A DNA stretch of 64,000 nt from Theocolax elegans (lineage: Eukaryota; Arthropoda; Insecta; Hymenoptera; Cerocephalidae): NCBI GenBank assembly GCA_026168455.1, contig CM047429.1:8025125-8089124 (forward strand), written 5' to 3'. A program made the position numbers and the translations under genes. The notes beneath the pieces are model-generated. The model made no database searches. It was not told the origin of the DNA and saw only the letters and a list, made by a program, of their open reading frames with translations. Shown one piece after another: positions 56,184-64,000 of the stretch (its first letter is position 1; each line of letters starts with the position of its first letter).

Positions 56184-56615
56184 TTCTGCACTATATATTT
56201 ATTATTACATTTAAACTCAAACTACTTATTTATATTAATAAATAAACTTTATCCATCAGCATGACCATGGAACCTTTTATAGGTAGTCCTGACCGATTTA
56301 AATGGGTTACGGTTACTTGACACTAGAAAAGTTCAGTTTACCAAATAATTCGGTATTAGTAACCAAGCTTTTTGGTAACGTATACTTAACAGTCGTTCGG
56401 TAAATGCTACTTTTCATCATTCGATTATCGATACTTTTTTTTCTCAGTGTATATAGATTTTTAGTTCTAGTTTTAGTTGCGGTTTGTTTTTTTTGTTATA
56501 TTTCATTTTACGTTAAATATTGCATGTTATTTTGTTAAGTTGCGTACTTTATATGCTGTTGCGATCTTCCTGAGTGCTTTGCTGTTAATATTTATTGTTT
56601 TTACTTCGATACTAA
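56184..56615. other. upstream of the SAM-family gene; unassigned
   Basis: Presumed 5' flank. A weak CACTAGAAAAG...TTTTTTTCTCAGTG inverted pair (about 56321-56450) might be a small MITE. No clear promoter was seen. Confidence 0.3.
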
Positions 56616-57291
56616 CAAGGGGAGTACTTGACCTCCGGGAAACGGATCTTATCCTAACTATGATATGTCTTTTATAATATAAAAATGTGAAGAAAGCCAA
56701 GTTATCTCTTGCCAATGGCTACTTTTACTGGAGTTATTCGACATCCAAAAATAATGTCAGTAAAAATTACTTCCTATTTGATCGCTTACAACTCGGAAAA
56801 AAATAGAGATAGGCACTCAAACCAGGACCCAGAAGAAAGCTGGGTTCAAGTAGATATGGTTTGGAAAAAAAGAAGCTCAAATTGCTTTATTTGGAGCAAA
56901 GTTATGAAGAAAATAAGAAATTAAAAAATTTTTAACCAAAATTTGATATAAAAAATTGATTGTTTCTTTTGGCCTAACAATCTTTAATTTCTTATTTTCT
57001 TCATAACTTTGCTCCAAATAAAGCAATTTGAGCTTCTTTTTTCCAAACCATATCTACTTGAACCCAGCTTTCTTCTGGGTCCTGGTTTGAGTGCCTATCT
57101 CTATTTATTTCGAAGTTGTAAGCTATCAAATAGGAAGTAATTTTTACTGATATTATTATTGGATGTCGGATTACTCCCGTAAAAGTGGCCATTGACAAGA
57201 GATAACTTGGCTTTCTTCACATTTTTATATTAAAAAAGACATACCAAAGTTAGGATAAGATCCGTTTTCCGGAGGTCAAGTACTCCCCTTG
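56616..57291. mobile_element. 676-bp foldback MITE with TAA duplication
   Basis: Ends CAAGGGGAGTACTTGACCTC and its reverse complement; TAA flanks both sides (56613-56615 and 57292-57294). Arms of about 310 bp, nearly identical, centre near 56950. A 3-bp TAA duplication fits PIF/Harbinger-type targets. The 71- and 65-codon frames in the arms are mirror images and not genes. Confidence 0.85.
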
Positions 57292-57484
57292 TAAGTTTAT
57301 GCTGCAGTGTATAAGAGAGAATAACTCCAAAACACTTAAATAAAATTCAATTTCTCTCCCTCCCGCCCACCCTCACTATTTTTTGATCTTCTTGATCTAT
57401 GTTTATCTAATACTCATTCTTTATATAAAATGACAAATAAAGAGCTCTTTTCCATCCTTTCGATTACAAGTTGTTCAATCGTTA
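57292..57484. other. flank of the piggyBac remnant
   Basis: CTCCC-rich then AT-rich DNA; no transposase core was recognised. Confidence 0.35.
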
Positions 57485-57703
57485 TTGAAACTTGATCCTA
57501 CTGATAAGTGTGCTTACAACAATGACTCTCCCGCTCGATTACTTGGACGACATTTTCCGAAGCGTGGTACAAGTCGAAGATGCCACATGTGCACTTTGCG
57601 TAACGATAAATCTCGAACGATGTACATGTGTTCCACTTGTGATGTTCCTCTATATGTAGCATCATGCTTCGAAGAATACCGCAAACAACAGACGTTACCA
57701 TAA
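57485..57703 (+). pseudogene. piggyBac transposase C-terminal Cys-rich domain
   Basis: Encodes ARLLGRHFPKRGTSRRCHMC, then C-S-T-C-D-V-P-L-Y-V and SCFEEYR. The spacing R-C-x-x-C...C-x-x-C-x-V-x-L...C-F-x-x-Y is the C-terminal cross-brace finger of piggyBac transposases, which binds the terminal repeats. The catalytic DDD domain is absent. It is close to, but not the source of, the TTAA palindromes elsewhere in the window; a link is possible only by family. Confidence 0.8.
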
Positions 57704-58096
57704 AGTTAAGCACCAGATTGGGAACTTGTACCGACTAATCCGATAAAATTATACATACATTTCGGGTAAATTAAAAGGTCGATTTGAACCAAATTTTTCC
57801 CGTCCTCTAAAGGTTAAGATTAAAAAAACCTTACCCGCTAACCACTGAAACAACTTTGTCATATCTGCTATAAAACTGTTATAGTTACTTATATTGAATT
57901 GAATTTTTAAGAATAAAATATTTACCGGCTGGACTGGTGAATCTACTTTATCATGTCTGCTATTAATCTATACTTTCAAGGATAAAACATTCACCCACTG
58001 GAATACTTAAATATCTTTGCTGCTATTAGCTTATATTATATATTATATTAGCTTTGCTAATATTAGTCTTTATTGAATTTCAATTTAAAGAAAAAC
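57704..58096. other. AT-rich, nothing recognised
   Basis: Contains repeated TTTCAAGGATAAAACATTCACC-like words; no gene. Confidence 0.4.
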
Positions 58097-58870
58097 TTAC
58101 TCGAAATTAATTTCATCTTCTTTAAAACATTTTATAATCAATAAATCTTCAAGTCTTGAGTAATCTATTTCCTTCTTATTTTTATATTTTCCTAAAATTA
58201 TTTTACCTCCTAAACAATTATTTAAAAAATGAAATAATTCATTTTCAATAAACTTAAAATGGTCTACACGTATAAATAAAATGAGTATTATTAATATAAA
58301 AATATAAACACATAAATTTAGAAGAAAATGTAGAATATATTTCAAACAAGGACCTGTCATAGTCTGTTCTGTATTGTTTCCTATTAAGTTAAAATCAGTT
58401 TGAAGTGAAGCACTATGAATAAAAGAAAAACACATATTAATATTATTATTTGTCAACTCAGTATTATTTGCAATTACTGAAGTAATGATTTTTCTAAATC
58501 CATTTCTTCAATATCAACATTTAAATTTGGAGTTTTTTGAGCTATGAATAGCCCTTTCTCAAAATTGTACTATGAAAGAAAAACTACTAAAACGTTGCTA
58601 GGACTATCTTTTAATAATTTATTTACTTGTACATTGTCTAATAGAAGGAATACTTCATTCTTAACATCTATAAATAAAAACAAATATTCCAATGCTTTTT
58701 GCCTACATGCATATAACTGTAATTGAGGTTATAAACATCAAATTATAATATTATATATTATTGAAAACGGTATAGTTTATATACTTACTTGCAAAGGTGG
58801 GAAGCAGATTTTCGAATTGACATTTTATAAAAAACCACATTTCATTAAAAAAATGGTTAATTATAACAAA
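58097..58870 (-). pseudogene. decayed second copy of the SAM-family gene
   Basis: Splice-like sites partition the region. One exon ends at 58789 before GTAAGTATA. The next starts at 58716 after TTACAG and encodes LYACRQKALEYLFLFIDVKN, then EVFLLLDNVQVNKLLKD, aligning with the SAM second half of exon 2. A stop (58570-58572) and a frameshift (about 58485) follow. After a short intron (acceptor GTGTAG, about 58270) comes a middle-domain start, CLGGKIILGKYKNKKEIDYS, ending before GTAAGT at about 58099. Order and motifs parallel exons 2-3 of the other copy. Confidence 0.55.
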
Positions 58871-58879
58871 ATTAAACAA

Positions 58880-60420
58880 TATGCTATCGCGCAGACGATT
58901 TGAAAGTAGGATCACGACGTTATCGAGTTCGTTATTACAATACAGATACACCTTTCACGTACACCATCGGATCTCACTCATACAACTGTCGGGAAGGAGA
59001 AGCCCAAAAATCGAATTGCAGATTTACGAACCTTAAAGGCGCGATCTTTCCGCTATTTCGTGTAATTAGTACACGTTCGTCAAGCCGAAACCCAGAGATT
59101 TTTTCAGTGCATATGTGCTTACGAAGTGATAAAGGACGAGATTAACCTTTTGTGTGCTCACGAAAGGTTACGGATCAATCACCATGTGTGCTCACGGGGT
59201 GATTTTTAAGCACGATAACTACACGGAAGAGCCTTACATTTTCATAATCGCAAAATGTGTGATTCATCAAAATATACTAAGTAATATGTTACAAAATAAA
59301 AAAACTTTTTGCAATTGTATACTTTACGTTCTGAATAATATTTTCAAAGATATTAGAATTAACCAGGCGTGCTCCGCGCGCTCTTGCATTTTTTAACAGT
59401 CATTATTTGAAATTGTTGAGAGTAATTATCGTATTTACATTTGGAGAGTGTGATACGCGTGTGTGTCTGGACTGTACGTCACCGCTTTGTCGGTATTGAC
59501 TCGCGAGATAGTATTTGTGTGCCTCGCTCTCGCAGCGCAATTTCGGTAACTCGCGTCTAGTTATGTCCTGTACCTCACGCCGACGAACAGACATGAGGCT
59601 TGTTATTCCTGCTTTACTTTTACAATTAATCTTACGCCGATCATGTACGATCATAGTAAATAATACAATAAGAGCTGAGTGACATGCGAGCGGATTATAC
59701 AAGTGACTAATAAAGAGATGGTGATATTAACAAATATATATAGTGTTGTTCTTTTACAACTGGTACACTCAATTTAATAATCTCAATAGAAATATTATGC
59801 TGTCTTATTTGGTAAATAACAATATGTGATAATATATTTATTCATGATTTATTATACTCCTATTTTGTCAAGAAAATTCAAACATTATATTGAGTCAAGT
59901 ATTTTACCGAACACTCACAAACGGTGCGAGCGCGAAGCGCGAGTTTTACACGGTCTTGTTTTATACGCAAAAAGCTTAGCTCATGCCTTACATCGCATAG
60001 CGCGGATTAGCTCTCGAAGCGTTCGATCCAGAGCTCCGAAGCGGCGAGTCACGACGGCCTTAAGGCACGAAGAGAATAAAAGTTACGGATGTAGTTACGG
60101 TAACGGTCGTATTACGGTTATATGATTACGATCGGCCGAGCATACGAACGTATGCTCACGATCATATCCACGGTGGCTGCCCTAGGTAAGAAAAGGTAGG
60201 CTGGACGTGTGCTCACGACCAGTCTATCTTCATCACCTTGCTGTAGACTGCTTGCTGAAAAAAAAGAAGGAGGGCCCTCCATTGCCCCAACCAGTGAGGT
60301 ACGTCCAGCCCGGAAGATTGTTTATATGTACACGACGTGGATAAAATTCACGACGGGAGGCATATCTCAACTCCGTTACCTCTTCTTGAGAAGGAAAAAA
60401 TTGCGTGGGAGGTGAAAGTG
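58880..60420 (+). mobile_element. diverged LTR-like region related to LTRs A/B
   Basis: GTGTGCTCACGA-type words at 59152, 59184 and 60205, plus a segment GGCTGGACGTGTGCTCACGA followed by CCAGTCT, parallel the promoter-proximal part of LTR A (GTCTGGCCGTGTGCTCACGA then CCAGCTT). It is interrupted by the LTR at 59413-59760. Boundaries are uncertain. Confidence 0.4.
59413..59760 (+). mobile_element. Copia-type LTR, 348 bp
   Basis: Starts TGTTGAGAG and ends TTTTACAAC directly before TGGTACACTC, a possible primer-binding site. AATAAA is at 59710. No gag follows. The 99-codon minus frame across it is not credible. Confidence 0.45.
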
Positions 60421-61136
60421 CATTGCTAGTTAGCATTTTCAAATAAGCAAGAGCTTTCGTTAAGTAAGAAAAAGCACTATGCTGAAAAAACCTACTTATC
60501 GTTATAGGATAATTAAAATAATGAAGATGAGATAAAAAGTGGAATGGATATGATGTTGAGAGAAAAATAGAAAGTCAAATTAAAAGATTGTATGGGGGGA
60601 GGGTGCATTGACAAGTTAAGCAGGGACATTTTACAGAGCTCCAGCCGCATCTTTCGGCGACATGATTTCGAGAAGCAGCCATTCAGCCTGCATATGTTTC
60701 CTCCCCGGGCCGGCAATGCAAATTTAATAAAATTTTATTTTCAAGTGACGAATAATTGTTCCTACAGGGCGGACAAAAAATCCTTAGGTCGCGCATGTTC
60801 GTTTTTAGGGTCGTACTAGTATTTACCGAGGTTGTTTATTAGAGCGTATTTTGATTTCGCGGAGTAAAATTCGTAAAATTTTTCGGCTGATATTTAATGA
60901 GATTATGCAAATATTCTATTTCGAGTTCTTTATGTATTAGTGAATTTTTAGTGTACCGTATCGCGTTTGTTATTTTTCTTAAGACATTTTTTTTTAATCA
61001 TTTTAAGTTTATTAATATTTATTTAACACGTACCACCCCAGATCCACCAGTATTTACGAGGTGGAAATTATAGTATTAGTAAATAGTCGATTGTTGAGGG
61101 TCAATAATAAATAAATCCATTTTTTTTATTTAAGTG
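60421..61136. other. unassigned
   Basis: A short frame at 60592-60819 (DILQSSSRIFRRHDFEKQPF) has no known domain. The rest is AT-rich. Confidence 0.35.
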
Positions 61137-61180
61137 CACAACGTTTCATCTGCTAGGTTTGCAGCCCTCTTCAGGTGCTG
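61137..61180 (-). ncRNA. second hammerhead motif (Penelope type)
   Basis: On the minus strand: CACCTGAAGAG, a stem of about 5 bp (GCTGC with GCAGA, imperfect), loop of A-rich bases, then GATGAAACGTTG. The core CUGAAGA...GAAA is kept and the cleavage triplet would be GUU instead of GUC. It lies beside Penelope endonuclease remnants. Confidence 0.6.
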
Positions 61181-61186
61181 AATTTA

Positions 61187-61700
61187 TTGGACAAGATTCT
61201 TTATCTATTATTTTTGCATCTTCTCAGTTAAAATTTTGATTTACGTTATTTAAAATATGTGCAGTAACAACGGCTTCTGGATTTTTATTGTTCTGATGTT
61301 CTTTTATTCGATTTTTTAGGCAGCGTTTTGTTTCTCCAATATAAATAGCCGGGTATTTAATACAAGACAACTTGTAAAACCCCTATCTCCTCCCATTTTG
61401 ATGTTTTGTCTTTGCCTAATTTTATAATAGTATCAAGTGTGTGATTAATTAATGGAATAGTGCTGATATTATATTTTCTTAGCATTTGGGAACATTTATT
61501 GACTAACTCTTTATTATAAGGTAGTGATATTGTACATATTGGGATTTTTTTTATCTATTTTAACATTGTTTTTAATTGTAATATTGCGTTTTCTTTTATT
61601 TATTGCTGTATTTATAAATTCAATAGGATAATCATTGCTTTTTACCATTCCTGTAATAATATTTAGATTCTCTGTATGTACTGTTTTTGTGAAAAAAATT
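61187..61700 (-). pseudogene. Penelope C-terminal remnant, minus orientation
   Basis: The minus strand encodes the region around the GIY-YIG endonuclease (an A-I-Y-I-G-E-T-K-R-C-L-K-N-R block, broken by shifts) and upstream linker. 61290-61460 is the inverse of 62110-62300. Confidence 0.75.
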
Positions 61701-61739
61701 TATGTAAAAAATGTAATAAAGGTAGCATCTCTCGGTTCA

Positions 61740-62117
61740 AAATTTAATTGCGGTTCAAAATTAAAAATAATGATATTCTGACACTGATTAAAAATGTTGA
61801 ATATACCTTAGATAAAATTGAAACTAATACAGAAACTAATAATGAAATTAGCGATATCATTGTAAACAACATAAAATTGGTAATAAAAAAGTCTCCACAC
61901 ATAACATATCATGAACGAGAATTTAAAAACAATCTGAGTGAAACTAAATCTTTTTTAAAAGAAAACCTTAACATATTTTTTAGGCGTTCATTCTTTCTAT
62001 ATATTCAATTTCATTTAAAGAAACTGTTAGGTTGCCTTTGTCAGCATGTGTAAAAAAAAAGTTAGGGTTTTCTTTTAAAAAAGATTTAGTTTCTCTCAGA
62101 TTGTATTTAAATTCCAT
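61740..62117. pseudogene. Penelope N-terminal pieces, inverted pair
   Basis: 61748-62053 (+) contains IVNNIKLVIKKSPHITYHER, then E-T-K-S-F-L-K-E-N. The inverse of part of it (61915-61968) is at 62059-62117, so two N-terminal pieces face each other around about 62010. Confidence 0.6.
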
Positions 62118-62495
62118 TAATCAATCACAAACTTGATACTATTATAAAATTAGGCAAAGACAAAACATCAAAATGGGAGGAGATAGGGGTTTTACAAGTT
62201 GTCTTGTATTAAATACCCGGCTATTTATATTGGAGAAACAAAACGCTGCCTAAAAAATCGAATAAAAGAACATCAGAACAATAAAAATCCAGAAGCCGTT
62301 GTTAATGCACATATTTTAAATAATGTAAATCACAATTTTAACTGAGAAGATGCAAAAAATAATAGATAAAGAATCTTGGTATAAAAGACTCATTTCGAAA
62401 ATGCTACATATCCATCATCATAATTTGACGATTAACAGAATAGAAGATATTCAACATTTAAACCATCAATATAGAAATGTTATGAATATAGTTTA
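62118..62495 (+). pseudogene. Penelope GIY-YIG endonuclease C-terminus, plus orientation
   Basis: Across frame changes: KLGKDKTSKWEE, then Y-P-A-I-Y-I-G-E-T-K-R-C-L-K-N-R-I-K-E-H, NHNFNWEDA-like and KRLISKMLHIHHHNLTINRI. It parallels the C-terminus of the intact-looking Penelope at 8.7 kb (YVGETKRLLKTRINEH; KRLISEMLHIKLD). Several stops and shifts. Confidence 0.75.
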
Positions 62496-62940
62496 AAGAG
62501 ACTAATGTACACAAACTATGATGTATAGTTTGTAAACACACACCTACTTTGTTTTTGTATAAATACTCGTTGATTTTGTATCAAATGTTATTCAATGAAG
62601 CTCACTTGGGCTGTAACATTATATTCAATATTAAGGTAAAATTTGATTTTTAATTCACAAGTATTGTAAAATTTGATATAAATGTTTATAATCTTATCTC
62701 TTGAAATTATAGTAATTGTGTTCTAGGAATCAATAATACAAAAATTGATATTGAAAGTTTAAAAAGTGGAAAATGGGAAAAATCTTGGCATTATTATTTT
62801 TAATTATAACATCTGTTATAAATCTGGATATAAAAAATAAATAAATAAATATATGAACTAAGAAAAGCATATTGAAAATATAGTTATCCATACAAAATAT
62901 CTTATATTTGTATTATCATTATTAGGTTAATTTATGAATA
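62496..62940. other. AT-rich; possible decayed ribozyme region
   Basis: AATGAAGCTCACTTGGGCTG near 62593 vaguely resembles the hammerhead strand at 61.1 kb. Too degraded to call. Confidence 0.3.
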
Positions 62941-63320
62941 TTAAAATATTAATATTAATTTATCATTTATTTATGTACTCCATTCTTAATTATGGAATAA
63001 TGATATATGATATATATTAAAAAACTCAAAATAAACTACTAAAGATAATAAACAAAAATAAATTTATAAGTGACCAATATCCTTTTAATCTATGTTGTAA
63101 ATTTTTATATTAAAGCCTTACTTACTTACTATCTCTACAATTAAAAAGAAAAACACGAAAACTGGAAATAAAGTTATTCAATTATTTCTTAGAAAGAAAA
63201 TGGTTAGTGATAGCAGTTATTATATTCTAGAAATAGAATTGTTCAATCAATTACCCAAGGATTTCAAATGACTAATATTAACTAAATACAGTATTTTAAA
63301 TAAGTTGAAAAGTTAAAATA
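62941..63320 (+). pseudogene. LINE RT C-terminal fragment
   Basis: Frames give YSILNYGIMIYDIY, KTQNKLLKIINKNKFI, and later EIELFNQLPKDFK and TKYSILNKLKS. The order (S-I-L-x-Y-G-I; N-K-L-L-x-I-I; N-x-L-P-x-D) is that of the thumb and C-terminus of Jockey/CR1-like RTs. Several stops. It is of a different sequence type from LINEs 1-3. Confidence 0.6.
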
Positions 63321-64000
63321 AAGGTAATATACAATGAGATAATTATATAATATGTTATAATAAACCATTTATTCATAATAATAATTCAAATTCATAATGT
63401 TCAATATTAAATAATTGCAAATCAATATTTGGTCAATAAAAACTATTAAAGCATTAAATTTATATCACTAAAAAAACTTGGTACTTACAAAATTTTACTT
63501 TTCTGTAATTTCATTTTACTAATATTTATTCATAGCATTAATATAAATTTATACAAATTAGACTATGATCAAGGAGCGCGTTAACGCTCCCGACACAAGT
63601 ATGGGGTGTGCGATTAACATTATAATCAGCTAACTTGCCATGCATATTTTTCCTTAGATGAATCTTAAAATAAAAATTTATGTTTTTGTTGTATATGTAC
63701 AAACAATTGAAATCAAATAAAATAAGACAAATTGTAGTTTCTATGTATCATAGATATTAATTATATAAAAAGGGAATCCAAAATATATTAATGGAGAAGA
63801 GCTATTGAAATTATCAAATAAATAAACTATTAAATTATAAAATTCAAATCAATAATTTAACTTTATTTTTTCAATACCTATGTACATCAATGATGAAGTT
63901 AAAAAATTAATACAAGATAATTCTATAAAACATGTCTAAAGCTCCTGTGAATTATTGATTTTATTTTTAAATAATTATAAATAAGTAATTCTGACTTTAT
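63321..64000. other. AT-rich, nothing recognised
   Basis: GAGCGCGTTAACGCTC (63575) is a perfect 16-bp palindrome. No gene was seen. Confidence 0.45.

Noticed and set aside
59403..59702. 99-codon minus frame
   Set aside because: It overlaps a probable LTR and shows no recognisable motif.

Overview
This is an AT-rich eukaryotic window with one 100-base assembly gap (14099-14198). It almost certainly comes from an insect, and the mix of elements would fit Hymenoptera, but I cannot name a species. Two kinds of host sequence can be recognised. One is a single terminal exon of the transcription elongation factor SPT4 (6569-6687, +). The other is a spliced minus-strand gene of an uncharacterised SAM-domain family: exons at 56183-55706 and 34697-33920 are phase-compatible across an intron of about 21 kb filled with transposons. 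A decayed second copy lies at 58.1-58.9 kb. Nearly everything else is mobile or repetitive DNA.

Layout. 0-1.8 kb: tRNA-like and dispersed repeats, (CA)n and a G-rich tract. 1.8-5.5 kb: a decayed Gypsy element with its 3' LTR. 6.6 kb: the SPT4 exon. 8.37-9.90 kb: a Penelope-like element with a 13-bp target duplication, a 43-bp terminal inverted repeat and a hammerhead-ribozyme motif. 10.0-13.0 kb: a second decayed Gypsy, abutting a Copia-type LTR with its primer-binding site. 14.2-18.1 kb: a minisatellite beside the gap, and I-type LINE pieces, one flanked by a direct repeat of about 57 bp. 18.3-24.3 kb: dispersed repeats, a solo Gypsy LTR, a tRNA-like sequence, a 1.2-kb foldback element and an R1-type LINE 5' end. 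24.3-26.8 kb: a hAT-type transposase pseudogene. 27.9-29.3 kb: a long foldback element carrying a ladder of ATGGCGG motifs. 29.8-33.8 kb: non-coding DNA with tandem 275-bp units, each containing the same hairpin.

33.9-34.7 kb: three exons of the SAM-family gene. 34.8-35.8 and 51.7-52.9 kb: two copies of an LTR with an internal E-box minisatellite; only the second carries a 450-bp TA-flanked insert. 36.8-47.0 kb: a vast TC/GA simple-repeat region with three LINEs of one type in one orientation. The longest runs 41.6-46.9 kb and its ORF2 is split by a TTAA-flanked palindromic element. 47.3-51 kb: another TTAA palindrome and a minus-strand Gypsy gag-pol. 53.4-57.7 kb: tandem repeats, an LTR-like GC-rich block, SAM-family exons, a TAA-flanked foldback and a piggyBac transposase remnant. 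58.9-64 kb: more LTRs, a scrambled inverted pair of Penelope pieces with a second hammerhead motif, and a LINE tail.

There is no operon-like organisation. The interest lies in how the elements are nested, in the two ribozyme motifs, the conserved hairpin array, the LINEs in TC microsatellite and the possible host gene spanning the transposon cluster. All family names come from motifs read by eye; no database search was run.
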